Both the position numbers and the translations under genes were made by a program. A DNA stretch of 64,000 nucleotides from NCBI RefSeq assembly GCF_012584515.1, contig NZ_CP051461.1:914001-978000 (forward strand). The letters run 5' to 3'. Below the pieces are notes generated by a model. It did no database searches. It had not been told where the DNA came from and worked only from the letters and a program-made list of their open reading frames with translations. Shown here piece after piece: positions 1 through 8,235 of the stretch. How positions within the stretch are numbered: position 1 is the first letter of the stretch; each line of letters opens with the position of its first letter. This DNA comes from Polaromonas vacuolata. Lineage in GTDB: Bacteria > Pseudomonadota > Gammaproteobacteria > Burkholderiales > Burkholderiaceae_C.

Positions 1-374
1 CTGGCATATTAGCGATAGCGCTGCACTCAATGGGTACTTATGGAAAGTTATTTTCTGAGTCGATTGAGACACTCGACATTGCCGCCATAGACGCTGTTCG
101 TGCCGTCGGTGCTGGACCTATGCAGATTTTTTTCAACGTTATCTGGCCATCAGTTTTGCCGCAATTTGTCTCTAACCATTTGTATGTTTGGGAATTTAAT
201 ATTCGCGATTCAACAATTCTGGGCGTGATTGGCGCGGGTGGATTGGGCCTATTAATCTCAGAAGCGACTTCGCTGTTTCAATGGGGACGCTTGTCGACGG
301 TTTTGATTGTGATTGTGATTTTGGTGTCTAGCTTTGATGCTTTGAGCCGAAGAATTCGCAAGGCTCTTGCGTGA
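1..374 (+). CDS. PhnE-like ABC transporter permease, 3' part
   Basis: The frame is open from base 3, so this is the C-terminal part (about 124 residues) of an inner-membrane permease whose start lies outside the window. It shows the binding-protein-dependent permease coupling (EAA) region, with GTYGKLFSESIE and AIDAVRAVGAGPMQIF, then helices around GVIGAGGLGLLI and a last hydrophobic stretch LIVIVILVSSFDAL. The pattern matches the phosphonate/phosphite PhnE family, and resembles the separate PhnE at 28597-29394. The stop overlaps the GTG of the ATPase gene (GTGA), so the two are translationally coupled. The substrate is probably a phosphonate or other phosphorus oxyanion; this is inference from family. 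Confidence 0.85.
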   Translation, partial: GILAIALHSMGTYGKLFSESIETLDIAAIDAVRAVGAGPMQIFFNVIWPSVLPQFVSNHLYVWEFNIRDSTILGVIGAGGLGLLISEATSLFQWGRLSTVLIVIVILVSSFDALSRRIRKALA

Positions 375-1192
375 GCGCGAGTGCAGTTGTTTTTCTCGAT
401 TCAGTCAAATGCAAATCGGGCGCTGACTTTGAGCTCAGTATTGATTCGCTCACAATTGAAGCGGGTGAGCGGGTCGCTATCGTGGGGCATAACGGCGCTG
501 GTAAGTCGACTCTGTTTCGCCTGCTCAGCGGCTTTATTGCACCCGACCAAGGGAGCGTTCAAATTTTGCAACGCGCGTTGCATACGCCGCTCAATGCCAA
601 ACAAATGCGAGGGCTTCGCTCTGAAGTCGGTCAAGTCATGCAAGGCCTGCATTTGGTGCAGCGTTTGAGCGTGATTGAAAACGTGTTGATTGGCTGCCTT
701 GGACGCTTTCACGGCTGGCGCAGTTGGGCGCGTATTTATCCCGAGTCTGAAGTGACAGCAGCCTGTGATGCCTTGAATTCAGTCGGACTGCTGGCCTATC
801 GCGATATGCGTACCGATAGCCTGTCTGGCGGTGAACGCCAAAAAGTCGCTATCGCGCGTTTGTTATTACAGCGCCCGCGTTTGATTTTGGCGGACGAACC
901 GACCGCCGCCTTAGACCCGACTGCTGCGCGTGAGGTGTGTCAGCTCATGACGAAAGCGGCTGCCCAATCCACTTTAGTTTGCATAATCCACAACCCAGCT
1001 TTGCTGCCATTGCTAGCTGACAGAGTGATTGGTTTGAAAAATGGTTTTGTCGCTTTTGATTTACCGGTCTCTGCGGTAGATACGGCTTGCCTTGAGGCGC
1101 TTTACAGTTCCGACAACACGCTAACTTCTACGCTTTTAGCTGCTGAGCACAACATAGAAAACTCAAAAATTACAACCAGGGTTGCGGTATGA
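371..1192 (+). CDS. ABC transporter ATPase, PhnC-like
   Basis: A 273-residue nucleotide-binding subunit that should power the PhnE-like permease just upstream. It has Walker A GHNGAGKST near residue 40, a Q-loop at GQVMQGLHLVQRLSV, signature LSGGERQK near 155, Walker B LILADEPTAALD and an H-loop His in CIIHNPALLPLL. PhnC-type features include the insert after the Q-loop (ENVLIGCLGRFHGWRSW). It starts at GTG inside the permease stop and its own stop overlaps the ATG of the next gene (ATGA), so three genes form one coupled unit. The C-terminal 40 residues are not typical of PhnC. Family membership is secure and the substrate is not. Confidence 0.88.
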   Translation: MSASAVVFLDSVKCKSGADFELSIDSLTIEAGERVAIVGHNGAGKSTLFRLLSGFIAPDQGSVQILQRALHTPLNAKQMRGLRSEVGQVMQGLHLVQRLSVIENVLIGCLGRFHGWRSWARIYPESEVTAACDALNSVGLLAYRDMRTDSLSGGERQKVAIARLLLQRPRLILADEPTAALDPTAAREVCQLMTKAAAQSTLVCIIHNPALLPLLADRVIGLKNGFVAFDLPVSAVDTACLEALYSSDNTLTSTLLAAEHNIENSKITTRVAV

Positions 1193-2139
1193 ATGCGTCT
1201 AATGAAAATCCCGGCAGATCTTGCCCGCTGGCCTACCGCTATGGCGCTGCTGCGCTGGCGACAGCGCCCATCGTATCGGCGCAAACACTGTATGTAGTCG
1301 GCGGTTTGTACGGGAACGCCCAGGCGCTAGACGCAGTCGATATTCTGGCAGCGCAGGAAAAATCAAAACCGACGATTTGTTTTAACGGTGACTTCAACTG
1401 GTTTAACGTGGACGAGCCGGGGTTTGCGTCTATCAACCAACGCGTGTTGGCGCATCACGCGATTGCTGGCAATGTTGAGTTTGAATTGAGCACTGCCATG
1501 ACGGACGCTGGTTGCGGCTGCGCTTATCCAGACAATGTTGATGACAGCCTGGTCGAACGATCCAACCGCATTCATACGCGCTTGAAGTTAACCGCTCAAA
1601 TGTTTCCTGAAATTTTGCGTCGTTTATCTAGCTTGCCAATGTTCGCTAGATATTCTGTGGGCGATGCGCAAATCGCTGTGGTGCATGGCGATGCAAACTC
1701 TTTGTCCGGTTGGTCATTTGATGCGGCTGAGCTTGATAAGTCGGCTAATCGTGCGTCGATTGTTCAAGCATTTGCTGCGGCCAAGGTAGATATTTTTGCC
1801 AGTACGCACACTTGCTTGCCCTCTACCCGCCGCTTTGATTTGGCGCATGGCATGGGTATTGTGGCTAACAATGGCGCTGCGGGTATGCCAAATTTTCAAG
1901 GGCAACACGCTGGTCTACTCACCCGTATCAGCATTCATCCTTGCCCACATGCTCGGGTTTATGGCGTCAAGCAGGCAGAGGTCTACATAGACACTATTTC
2001 TATTGACTACGACACCAGTAGTTGGTCGGAGGCGTTTTTACGCAACTGGCCCCAAGGCTCTGACGCGCATGTTTCTTATTGGGCGAGAATTCAAGACGGA
2101 CCCAGCTACCAAGTCAGCCAAGCTTTTAAGCCAGATTAA
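1189..2139 (+). CDS. Calcineurin-like metallophosphoesterase
   Basis: A 316-residue protein with the scattered motifs of calcineurin-like phosphoesterases: LYVVGGLYGN (a divergent first motif, normally D-x-H), ICFNGDFNWF, an AGNVEFEL block, VVHGD, and a late STHTCLP / NNGAAGMPN pair. It would hydrolyse a phosphate mono- or diester with a dinuclear metal centre. No clear signal peptide is seen, although residues 18-30 are Ala-rich. The ATG overlaps the stop of the ABC ATPase gene, so it is co-translated with a PhnCE-like importer; the likely role is to release phosphate from the imported compound in the cytoplasm. The first metal motif departs from consensus (GLYGN), which makes activity less certain. 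The substrate is unknown. Confidence 0.75.
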   Translation: MNASNENPGRSCPLAYRYGAAALATAPIVSAQTLYVVGGLYGNAQALDAVDILAAQEKSKPTICFNGDFNWFNVDEPGFASINQRVLAHHAIAGNVEFELSTAMTDAGCGCAYPDNVDDSLVERSNRIHTRLKLTAQMFPEILRRLSSLPMFARYSVGDAQIAVVHGDANSLSGWSFDAAELDKSANRASIVQAFAAAKVDIFASTHTCLPSTRRFDLAHGMGIVANNGAAGMPNFQGQHAGLLTRISIHPCPHARVYGVKQAEVYIDTISIDYDTSSWSEAFLRNWPQGSDAHVSYWARIQDGPSYQVSQAFKPD

Positions 2140-2144
2140 TATTC

Positions 2145-2167
2145 CAGTGGTTTGAGTCACTGATTTT
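2145..2167 (+). terminator. Weak hairpin after the phosphoesterase gene
   Basis: A short inverted repeat CAGTG-N8-CACTG is followed by ATTTTTAG, directly after the phosphoesterase stop. The stem is only five base pairs, so termination would be leaky. Confidence 0.35.
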
Positions 2168-2215
2168 TAGTGGCTTAAAAATATTTTCTATTACCGCAAT
2201 AAAAATACGTATCAA

Positions 2216-2246
2216 CTGCGTGATGGCTGCGTGATGGCTGCGTGAT
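2216..2246. repeat. 11-bp tandem repeat, 2.8 copies
   Basis: The unit CTGCGTGATGG occurs twice in full and once in part, 40 bases upstream of the AraC-family start codon. It could be replication slippage or a set of short regulator half-sites. Confidence 0.7.
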
Positions 2247-2285
2247 TTATCGTCATTTCTATTCGTCTTTATCTTGGGTAAAAAA

Positions 2286-3167
2286 ATGGACAAGCTTGCA
2301 AGCTTACTGACTTACTTTTCAATGAGTGCAGGTGTTTTTTATAGCGGCAATATCTGCGGCATCCATGACTTCGCACAAGACAAATTACGCGGCCATATTC
2401 ACCTGATTAATAGTGGCGCGGTGCAAGTCATAGGCGTGCAGATTTTGGCACTTGAAATCACTGAGCCGACCTTGCTGTTTTTGCCCCGACCAGACAGACA
2501 CAGGCTGGTGACCGATGACTTGGCTGGTGCGAATGTTGTTTGCGCAACGGTTCAGTTCGGGGGTGGTGGTGGCAATCCGATTACAGACTCTTTGCCGCCA
2601 GTAGTGCTGGTCAAGCTCTCTGAGTTGTCAGGTGTCGACTCACTTTTAGCGTTGATGTTTGACGAAGCATTCTCTGATCAGTCTGGCCGTCAAGCCATAT
2701 TGGACCGCTTGTGCGAAGTATTGATGATTCGCTTGCTACGCCACTGCATTGAGAAAGGCTTGACCCAAGGCGGAACCTTGGCTGGTTTGGCAGACCCGCG
2801 TTTAGCCAAAGCCTTGATCGCTATGCAAGACCAACCTGCGTTTGAGTGGAGCTTGAAAAATATGGCCGATTTAGCCGGTATATCACGCGCCCGTTTTGCC
2901 GTCAATTTTCGGTTAGTCACGGGTGAAACGCCGGCTGACTATCTAGCCTCGTGGCGCATCATGACGGCACAAAGATTACTCAAGCGCGGCCAACCACTCA
3001 AAACCGTGGCCGGTAATGTGGGTTACGCCAGCGCCAGCGCTTTAGCCCGCGCCTTTTCTCGCAAGTTGGGCTGCACGCCTACTGAATGGATGAATCAACA
3101 ACGCCATTCGTCTGACTTGCCTGAGCCTGCGCAACAGGCGATGAATCACAGCTTAGAGTCGGTTTAG
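2286..3167 (+). CDS. AraC-family transcriptional regulator with cupin N-terminus
   Basis: A 293-residue regulator. The N-terminal two thirds resemble the AraC-associated cupin sensor domain (SMSAGVFYSGNICGIHDF to HRLVTDD). The C-terminal 100 residues hold two helix-turn-helix units: NMADLAGISRARFAVNFRLV, then LKTVAGNVGYASASALARAF with the family-typical CTPTEWMNQQ end. An in-frame TTG exists 12 bases upstream, but the ATG at 2286 is preferred because it begins MDKLASLL, as in homologous regulators. It sits 146 bases downstream of the transporter-phosphoesterase genes in the same direction and is a plausible local regulator. The ligand is unknown. Confidence 0.85.
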   Translation: MDKLASLLTYFSMSAGVFYSGNICGIHDFAQDKLRGHIHLINSGAVQVIGVQILALEITEPTLLFLPRPDRHRLVTDDLAGANVVCATVQFGGGGGNPITDSLPPVVLVKLSELSGVDSLLALMFDEAFSDQSGRQAILDRLCEVLMIRLLRHCIEKGLTQGGTLAGLADPRLAKALIAMQDQPAFEWSLKNMADLAGISRARFAVNFRLVTGETPADYLASWRIMTAQRLLKRGQPLKTVAGNVGYASASALARAFSRKLGCTPTEWMNQQRHSSDLPEPAQQAMNHSLESV

Positions 3168-3489
3168 TCAGTCAATTTTGTGTCTGTAAAGCTGGTAGGC
3201 GTACTTACTAGCCGATACAAATTCGATGAGATTCAAAGTCTGTCTAGGCCGATGAACTTCCGTGCTATGCGATATTCAAGGCTTGGCTGATGTTAGTTTT
3301 TACATCTGCACAGCTGCACGATTTTTTAGAAATCGCCCAAGTGCTTATTAATTAAGCGCAATGAGTGCACTAATCAAAATCTCCCATCTGCGACGCAACC
3401 AGCTAGCCAATTAACTGTATTTTTTTAATGACTTTCATGCCCTATCTAAAGCCAAGCCTTGCCTTACGTCACCTCGTTTTGGTCCTTTC
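3168..3489. other. Intergenic region, no gene seen
   Basis: This 322-bp AT-rich stretch lies between the AraC regulator and the kinase gene. I see no convincing ORF, RNA or strong hairpin. It presumably carries the promoter of the kinase-ynjBCD genes. Confidence 0.5.
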
Positions 3490-4533
3490 ATGACTCGCCA
3501 ATTACTGGCCTTGCAAGCGCGTTTGACGGCGCAAACCGGACAAGCTCAGACGCTCACCCTAATGCTAGATAAGGGCTTGGCCCATTGGCATGCGCGCTGG
3601 ATCGGTCATGGCTTGATTGCGCGTGTGCCAAAACAAAGCCAGATGGGTTTAGATCCGGTTCACAATTTGGCTTACGAAGCCGCCTGTTTTACGCACGCTG
3701 CAGCCAGTGAGCACACGCCCCAGCTACACCAAACCATAGCGCCAGACCATGACTTGCCGTGGGGTGCTTTGTTGGTGGAAGAAATTACCGGATCTGCTGC
3801 AACAGCCCAAGACACGGTTCAAGCGGTGATGCTCAGCCTAGCGGCGCTACACAAATTGCCCTTGCCGCCAGCCAATGCGCGTGCGCCCTTGCTAGATGCG
3901 CCAGAGCCGGCTCAAGATCTGATTGATTTAATCAATGTGCAAGCAGTCCATCTCAATCACGCTGGCATCGATGCCGACACTCGCCAACGCGTTAACGCGC
4001 GCCTGCAAGCCACACGCATTGAACTGCCTATTTGTTGCGCAGGTTTGCCCAAACGCTTAATTGCTTTTGATGCCCATCCGGGTAACTTTCTTATCCGTGA
4101 TAACGGCCAAGCCATACTGGTCGACCTGGAAAAAATGCGCTACAGCTTTCCACCTTTGGACTTGGCGCATGCAACGCTCTACACCTCAACAACTTGGGAC
4201 GTGCATAGCGCTTTTGAATTGACGACACACCAAGTCGCACAGGCTTATCAAGTCTGGTTAAGCGCTATGGGTGAGGCGGCTGCGCCGTATAAGAAAACCC
4301 TAGTGCCGCTGCGTGAAGCGATGTGGCTTTGGTCTATGACTTGGTGCGCCCAGTGGCTGAGCGAATCAGACCAAAACGCCAAGACAAAGCCGGGTGGTCA
4401 AGACTGGTCGACGCTGCACAGCGATGCTGCGCTGATTGCCCATGTGCGGGCCAGAGTGCAAGACTTTCTTGCACCTAGGAGCGTGCAGCGGGTGCAGCAC
4501 GAGTTTGAACAATTGCGCCAAATCTTGGCTTAA
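3490..4533 (+). CDS. Aminoglycoside/choline/thiamine-kinase-like phosphotransferase
   Basis: A 347-residue member of the APH/choline-kinase fold. The catalytic loop is FDAHPGNFLI (about residues 195-204), with Asp as base and Asn for metal. The metal-binding Asp follows in ILVDLEKMRYSFPPLDLAHA. The N-lobe is divergent and has no clear glycine-rich loop. It lies 100 bases upstream of ynjB, with ynjC and ynjD following in the same direction, so it probably phosphorylates the small molecule that transporter imports, as a salvage kinase would. Antibiotic resistance is not implied by the family alone. The substrate is unknown. Confidence 0.75.
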   Translation: MTRQLLALQARLTAQTGQAQTLTLMLDKGLAHWHARWIGHGLIARVPKQSQMGLDPVHNLAYEAACFTHAAASEHTPQLHQTIAPDHDLPWGALLVEEITGSAATAQDTVQAVMLSLAALHKLPLPPANARAPLLDAPEPAQDLIDLINVQAVHLNHAGIDADTRQRVNARLQATRIELPICCAGLPKRLIAFDAHPGNFLIRDNGQAILVDLEKMRYSFPPLDLAHATLYTSTTWDVHSAFELTTHQVAQAYQVWLSAMGEAAAPYKKTLVPLREAMWLWSMTWCAQWLSESDQNAKTKPGGQDWSTLHSDAALIAHVRARVQDFLAPRSVQRVQHEFEQLRQILA

Positions 4534-4633
4534 GAATTTCTCTACTGCGTGATGAGTCTTAAATTTTTTGTACCATCAGTGTAAGAAAATAGTTCTGTTG
4601 CGCGACCAATTTTTACTCTTTGAAATATTGCGA

Positions 4634-5824
4634 ATGAAAAAAATTCTGATCTTGTCTTTTCTGAGCTTTGCAATCCATGCGCAGGCTCAAACCCAAACGC
4701 CACTCTCGGTTGATTGGCAAAAAATTCAGGCGCAAGCGCGTGGTCAAACCGTTTACTTCAATGCGTGGGGCGGTAGCGAAGTCACCAACGCATATATTGA
4801 CTGGGCGGCTAAAGAGGTCAAATCCCGCTACGGCGTAGCGCTACGCCACGTCAAAGTCACAGACACCGCGGATGTCGTCAAACGTGTGCAAACTGAAATG
4901 GCGGCCGGTAGAGTCAAGAATGGTTCGGTCGATTTAATCTGGCTTAATGGCGAGAATTTTGGCCATCTTAAAAATGCCAACTTACTCTACGGCCCTTGGG
5001 CTGAAACGCTGCCCAACTGGGGTGCGGTGGATTTAAATAAGCCGGTGCGCAGTGATTTTTCTGTGCCAACAGACGGACTTGAATCGCCTTGGGGTACGGC
5101 GCAACTGACTTTTATCGCGGATAAAAAAACCACGGTGATGCCGCCGCACTCGGCCAAAGAATGGTTGCAATTTGCAAAAGCCAACCCGGGCCGCACCAGC
5201 TACCCCAAGCCGCCAGACTTTCATGGCACGACTTTTTTAAAGCAGCTGTTGATCGAACTCACACCGAATCCCGTGCTGCTGCAGCAACCGGTGAATGCTG
5301 CGGTTTTTAAGACCGCGACAGCACCGCTATGGGACTTTCTCGATCAATTGCATCCCTTGCAATGGCGTGAGGGCAAGGCTTTTCCGGCCAGCGCTGCGGC
5401 CATGCACCGTATGCTGGCCGATGGTGTGCTGCGCTTATCACTGACTTTTAATCCCAACGAAGCGGCCAATCTGATTGCCAGTTTTCAGTTGCCAGCCAGT
5501 GCTTACAGCTTTGGCTTTACCGCTGGCACGCTGGGCAATGTGCACTTTGTGGCGATTCCTATTAACGCCAAGGCCAAGGCTGGCGCGCAGGTAGTGGCTA
5601 ACTTTTTACTCTCGCCAGAGGCACAGGCGCGTAAAGCCGATATCAGTGTGTGGGGCGACGGCAGCGTGCTGGATGTCGCTAAATTACCAGCAGCCTTACA
5701 GGCCAGTTTTGCTAAAAAAGTACCCGGTGCATTACTCGTTAGCGTGCCCCTTCTCGCCGAGCCGCACGCCAGTTGGGTTGATGCTTTAGAGGCCGAATGG
5801 TTAAAGCGCTACGGCAGCAACTAA
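4634..5824 (+). CDS. ynjB: YnjB-type ABC transporter substrate-binding protein
   Basis: A 396-residue periplasmic binding protein. A Sec signal peptide MKKILILSFLSFAIHAQAQ opens the protein, which is why the ATG at 4634 is preferred to an upstream TTG at 4568. The mature part shows the YnjB pattern: VYFNAWGGSEVTNAYIDW, DLIWLNGENFGHLKNANLLYGPW, PWGTAQLTFIAD and a late NFLLSPEAQARKADI. The family (YnjBCD) is widespread but has no firmly established ligand. Its stop lies inside the next gene (28-base overlap with ynjC), which shows an operon with coupled translation. Confidence 0.85.
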   Translation: MKKILILSFLSFAIHAQAQTQTPLSVDWQKIQAQARGQTVYFNAWGGSEVTNAYIDWAAKEVKSRYGVALRHVKVTDTADVVKRVQTEMAAGRVKNGSVDLIWLNGENFGHLKNANLLYGPWAETLPNWGAVDLNKPVRSDFSVPTDGLESPWGTAQLTFIADKKTTVMPPHSAKEWLQFAKANPGRTSYPKPPDFHGTTFLKQLLIELTPNPVLLQQPVNAAVFKTATAPLWDFLDQLHPLQWREGKAFPASAAAMHRMLADGVLRLSLTFNPNEAANLIASFQLPASAYSFGFTAGTLGNVHFVAIPINAKAKAGAQVVANFLLSPEAQARKADISVWGDGSVLDVAKLPAALQASFAKKVPGALLVSVPLLAEPHASWVDALEAEWLKRYGSN

Positions 5825-7458
5825 ACTTTTCACGGCGCATACGTTTGACGGATAACCCACGCACGCTATGGCTGGCAATCTTGCCGGTGCTGCTCATCAT
5901 CGCGCCGGTGTTGCCCGGTTTGTACTGGGCTTTATCACCCGCATGGGAAGCCCAAGTCTGGCAGCAATTGTGGTTAGACCCCCAGTTGCCGCAGGCGCTT
6001 GAGTCGACCTTGATCTCATCGCTATTAGGCAGTTTTTTAGCTGCACTGAGTGCCGCAACGCTGGCCATGCTGATCTACCCGAGTGCCTTGTGGATACGGC
6101 TGCAGCGGCATTTAGCGCTGCTGCTGTCAGTGCCGCATGCCGCTTTTGCTGTAGGTATGTTTTTTTTGCTCTCGCCTTCAGGTTGGCTGGCGCGTGCTAT
6201 TGCGCCTGTGTTGGGCTGGGTCAGTCCACCGACTTGGATTAGTGTGCAAGACCCGTTCGGCCTGAGCTTAGCCTTGGCGCTGGCGATCAAGGAAAGCTGG
6301 TTTTTGTTATGGGTCTTGATGGCCTTATTGGGCGAGCAAGCGGTCAGCCGCCAAATGCTGGTGGCGCGTTCACTCGGTTACGGACGGCTACAAATTTGGC
6401 GTGCTGTGCTGTGGCCGCAACTCCTGCCGCGTCTGGCCTGGCCGATGGCGGCGGTGCTGGCGTATGGCTTATCCGTGGTCGATATGTCCTTGGTATTAGG
6501 CCCAGGCACACCGCCGACTTTGGCGGTGCTGGTGTGGCAGTGGTTGATTGATGCCAATCCTGATAAACAAGCTTTAGGTGCGGCTGCATCCCTGCTGCTT
6601 TTGGTATTGCTCTTGGCTGTGGGTGGGTTCGCACGTTTGGCATGGCTGGTTTATCGGCGACAAAAAAAGCAGCATTTACCCACTGGTAAGCGCCAACCAA
6701 GGGCTGCACCAGCTTGGCTAAAACTGCATATTCCGCTGCTGGGGATTGGCTATTTAGTGGTCGCCTTACTGCTGCTGTGGTCGCTGGCTGGGCCTTGGTT
6801 TTTTCCTGATTTTTGGCCGCAAAGTTTGACCTTGAGAAGTTGGCAAGGACTTAATTGGCAACCGTTTTGGACTACTTTGTGGTTGGCCACAGCGTCTAGT
6901 GTGCTGTGTGTGGCCACTACCTTGGTCTGGTTGGAGTGGGGGCCAAAGCGCTTTAACGGCATTATTTATTTGCCCTTAATCGTGCCGGTTTTACCCTTGG
7001 TTGCGGGCCAGTATGCAGCGCTGCTCAGGCTGCGACTCGACGGCCAAGCTCTAGGCGTTTTGTGGAGTCATTTGCTCATGGTCTTGCCCTATACCTTGCT
7101 GACCTTGGTGGGCGCTTATCGCGCTTTTGATGCGCGTTTAATGACCTGTGCGCGTGCTTTGGGTCACTCACGTTTGTCGGCTTGCTTGCAACTTAAGTGG
7201 CCGTTATTGCAACGCCCAATCGCCGCTTGTTTGGCCATCGGTTTTGCCATTAGCGTGGCCCAGTATTTACCCACATTATTTGCCGGCGGCGGCCGTTTTG
7301 CCACCGTCACTACCGAAGCCGTAGCCTTGAGTGCGGGCGGTAATCGCCGAGTGCTGGCGGTGCAAGCGCTGCTGCAAGTGGTTTTACCTTTGGCGGCTTT
7401 TGCGTTGGCTGCGCTTTGGCCGCGCTTTAATAGCCGTAACCGATTGGGATTGCGCTGA
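5797..7458 (+). CDS. ynjC: YnjC-type ABC transporter permease (two fused permease domains)
   Basis: A 553-residue inner-membrane protein carrying two permease units in one chain, as in YnjC. The first half has an EAA-like loop at SLGYGRLQIWRAVLWPQLLPRL, the second at ALGHSRLSACLQLKWPLLQRP, each after several hydrophobic helices. The halves are joined by a basic linker near residues 285-310 (RRQKKQHLPTGKRQPR). The gene starts inside ynjB and ends two bases before the ynjD start, so ynjBCD is one operon. Its role is to form the transmembrane pore for the unknown YnjB ligand. Confidence 0.88.
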   Translation: MVKALRQQLNFSRRIRLTDNPRTLWLAILPVLLIIAPVLPGLYWALSPAWEAQVWQQLWLDPQLPQALESTLISSLLGSFLAALSAATLAMLIYPSALWIRLQRHLALLLSVPHAAFAVGMFFLLSPSGWLARAIAPVLGWVSPPTWISVQDPFGLSLALALAIKESWFLLWVLMALLGEQAVSRQMLVARSLGYGRLQIWRAVLWPQLLPRLAWPMAAVLAYGLSVVDMSLVLGPGTPPTLAVLVWQWLIDANPDKQALGAAASLLLLVLLLAVGGFARLAWLVYRRQKKQHLPTGKRQPRAAPAWLKLHIPLLGIGYLVVALLLLWSLAGPWFFPDFWPQSLTLRSWQGLNWQPFWTTLWLATASSVLCVATTLVWLEWGPKRFNGIIYLPLIVPVLPLVAGQYAALLRLRLDGQALGVLWSHLLMVLPYTLLTLVGAYRAFDARLMTCARALGHSRLSACLQLKWPLLQRPIAACLAIGFAISVAQYLPTLFAGGGRFATVTTEAVALSAGGNRRVLAVQALLQVVLPLAAFALAALWPRFNSRNRLGLR

Positions 7459-7459
7459 C

Positions 7460-8104
7460 ATGCTGCAGATTGAAAACCTCACACTGCGCCGTGCTGCACA
7501 GCCTTTATTTGAAAACTTGGAGTTGCGCATTGCGCCCGGTGAAGTGCTTACCTTGATGGGTGCTTCGGGTTCGGGTAAATCGACAGTGCTGAACTGGATG
7601 ATTGGCGCACTCGATCCAGTCTTTAGCGCCAGCGGCAGCTTGTGGCTCAATGGCCAACGCGTAGAAGGTTTGCCGACAGAGCTGCGCCGCATCGGCATTT
7701 TGTTTCAAGACGATTTGCTGTTTGCGAATATGAGCGTGGGGCAAAACTTGGCGTTTGCTTTGCCGGCTACTATTCGCGGGGCCGCACGGCACGAACGAAT
7801 TGCCCAAGTGCTGGCTGATGTGGGTCTGGCGGGTTTTGCAGAGCGTGATCCAGCGACCCTATCCGGCGGTCAGCGCGCGCGCATTAACTTGATGCGCGCT
7901 TTACTAGCCCAACCGCAGGCTTTGCTGCTTGATGAGCCCTTTTCAAAACTCGATGTGCTGCTGCGTGAACAGTTTCGCGCTTGGGTGTTTGAACATTTGC
8001 AGCGCGCTGGCATTGCCACTTTGCTGGTCACACATGACCCACAGGACGCGCCTGCGGGTGGTCGAGTCTTGAATGTGAGTAGCTGGCAAAAATCGCAACT
8101 CTGA
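7460..8104 (+). CDS. ynjD: YnjD-type ABC transporter ATPase
   Basis: A 214-residue ATPase, matching the short length typical of YnjD. It has Walker [12 protein letters not shown]-loop ILFQDDLLFANMSV, signature TLSGGQRAR, Walker B ALLLDEPFSKLD and an H-loop in LLVTHDPQDA. The ATG at 7460 directly follows the ynjC stop; an earlier in-frame start at 7331 would lie deep inside ynjC and is rejected. It energises the YnjC permease. Confidence 0.9.
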   Translation: MLQIENLTLRRAAQPLFENLELRIAPGEVLTLMGASGSGKSTVLNWMIGALDPVFSASGSLWLNGQRVEGLPTELRRIGILFQDDLLFANMSVGQNLAFALPATIRGAARHERIAQVLADVGLAGFAERDPATLSGGQRARINLMRALLAQPQALLLDEPFSKLDVLLREQFRAWVFEHLQRAGIATLLVTHDPQDAPAGGRVLNVSSWQKSQL

Positions 8105-8161
8105 TACGTTGGGTGACATGAACGAGATGCAAAGTAGCCTTAAAACATAAGTCCGTCCTTA

Positions 8162-8210
8162 ATATAGATGTTCTGGGGATGAATGATAAAACTGTCATTC
8201 GTCTCTATAT
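8162..8210 (+). promoter_or_regulatory. Nested inverted repeats in the leader of the AhpD-like gene
   Basis: An inner stem pairs 8178-8186 (GATGAATGA) with 8195-8203 (TCATTCGTC), nine pairs with one U-G, around an 8-base loop. An outer pair ATATAGA / TCTATAT lies at 8162-8168 and 8204-8210. The structure ends 13 bases before the Shine-Dalgarno GGAG at 8224. It may be an operator or an mRNA leader hairpin. Confidence 0.45.
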
Positions 8211-8235
8211 CGCCACTATTTTTGGAGTTCAAATC

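Noticed and set aside
3490..4533. Aminoglycoside resistance gene
   Set aside because: Only the general APH-fold motifs are present. The N-lobe is unlike known resistance enzymes, and the context is a transporter operon.
7331..7459. Upstream start for ynjD
   Set aside because: It would extend 43 codons back into ynjC. The ATG at 7460 gives the normal YnjD length and N-terminus.
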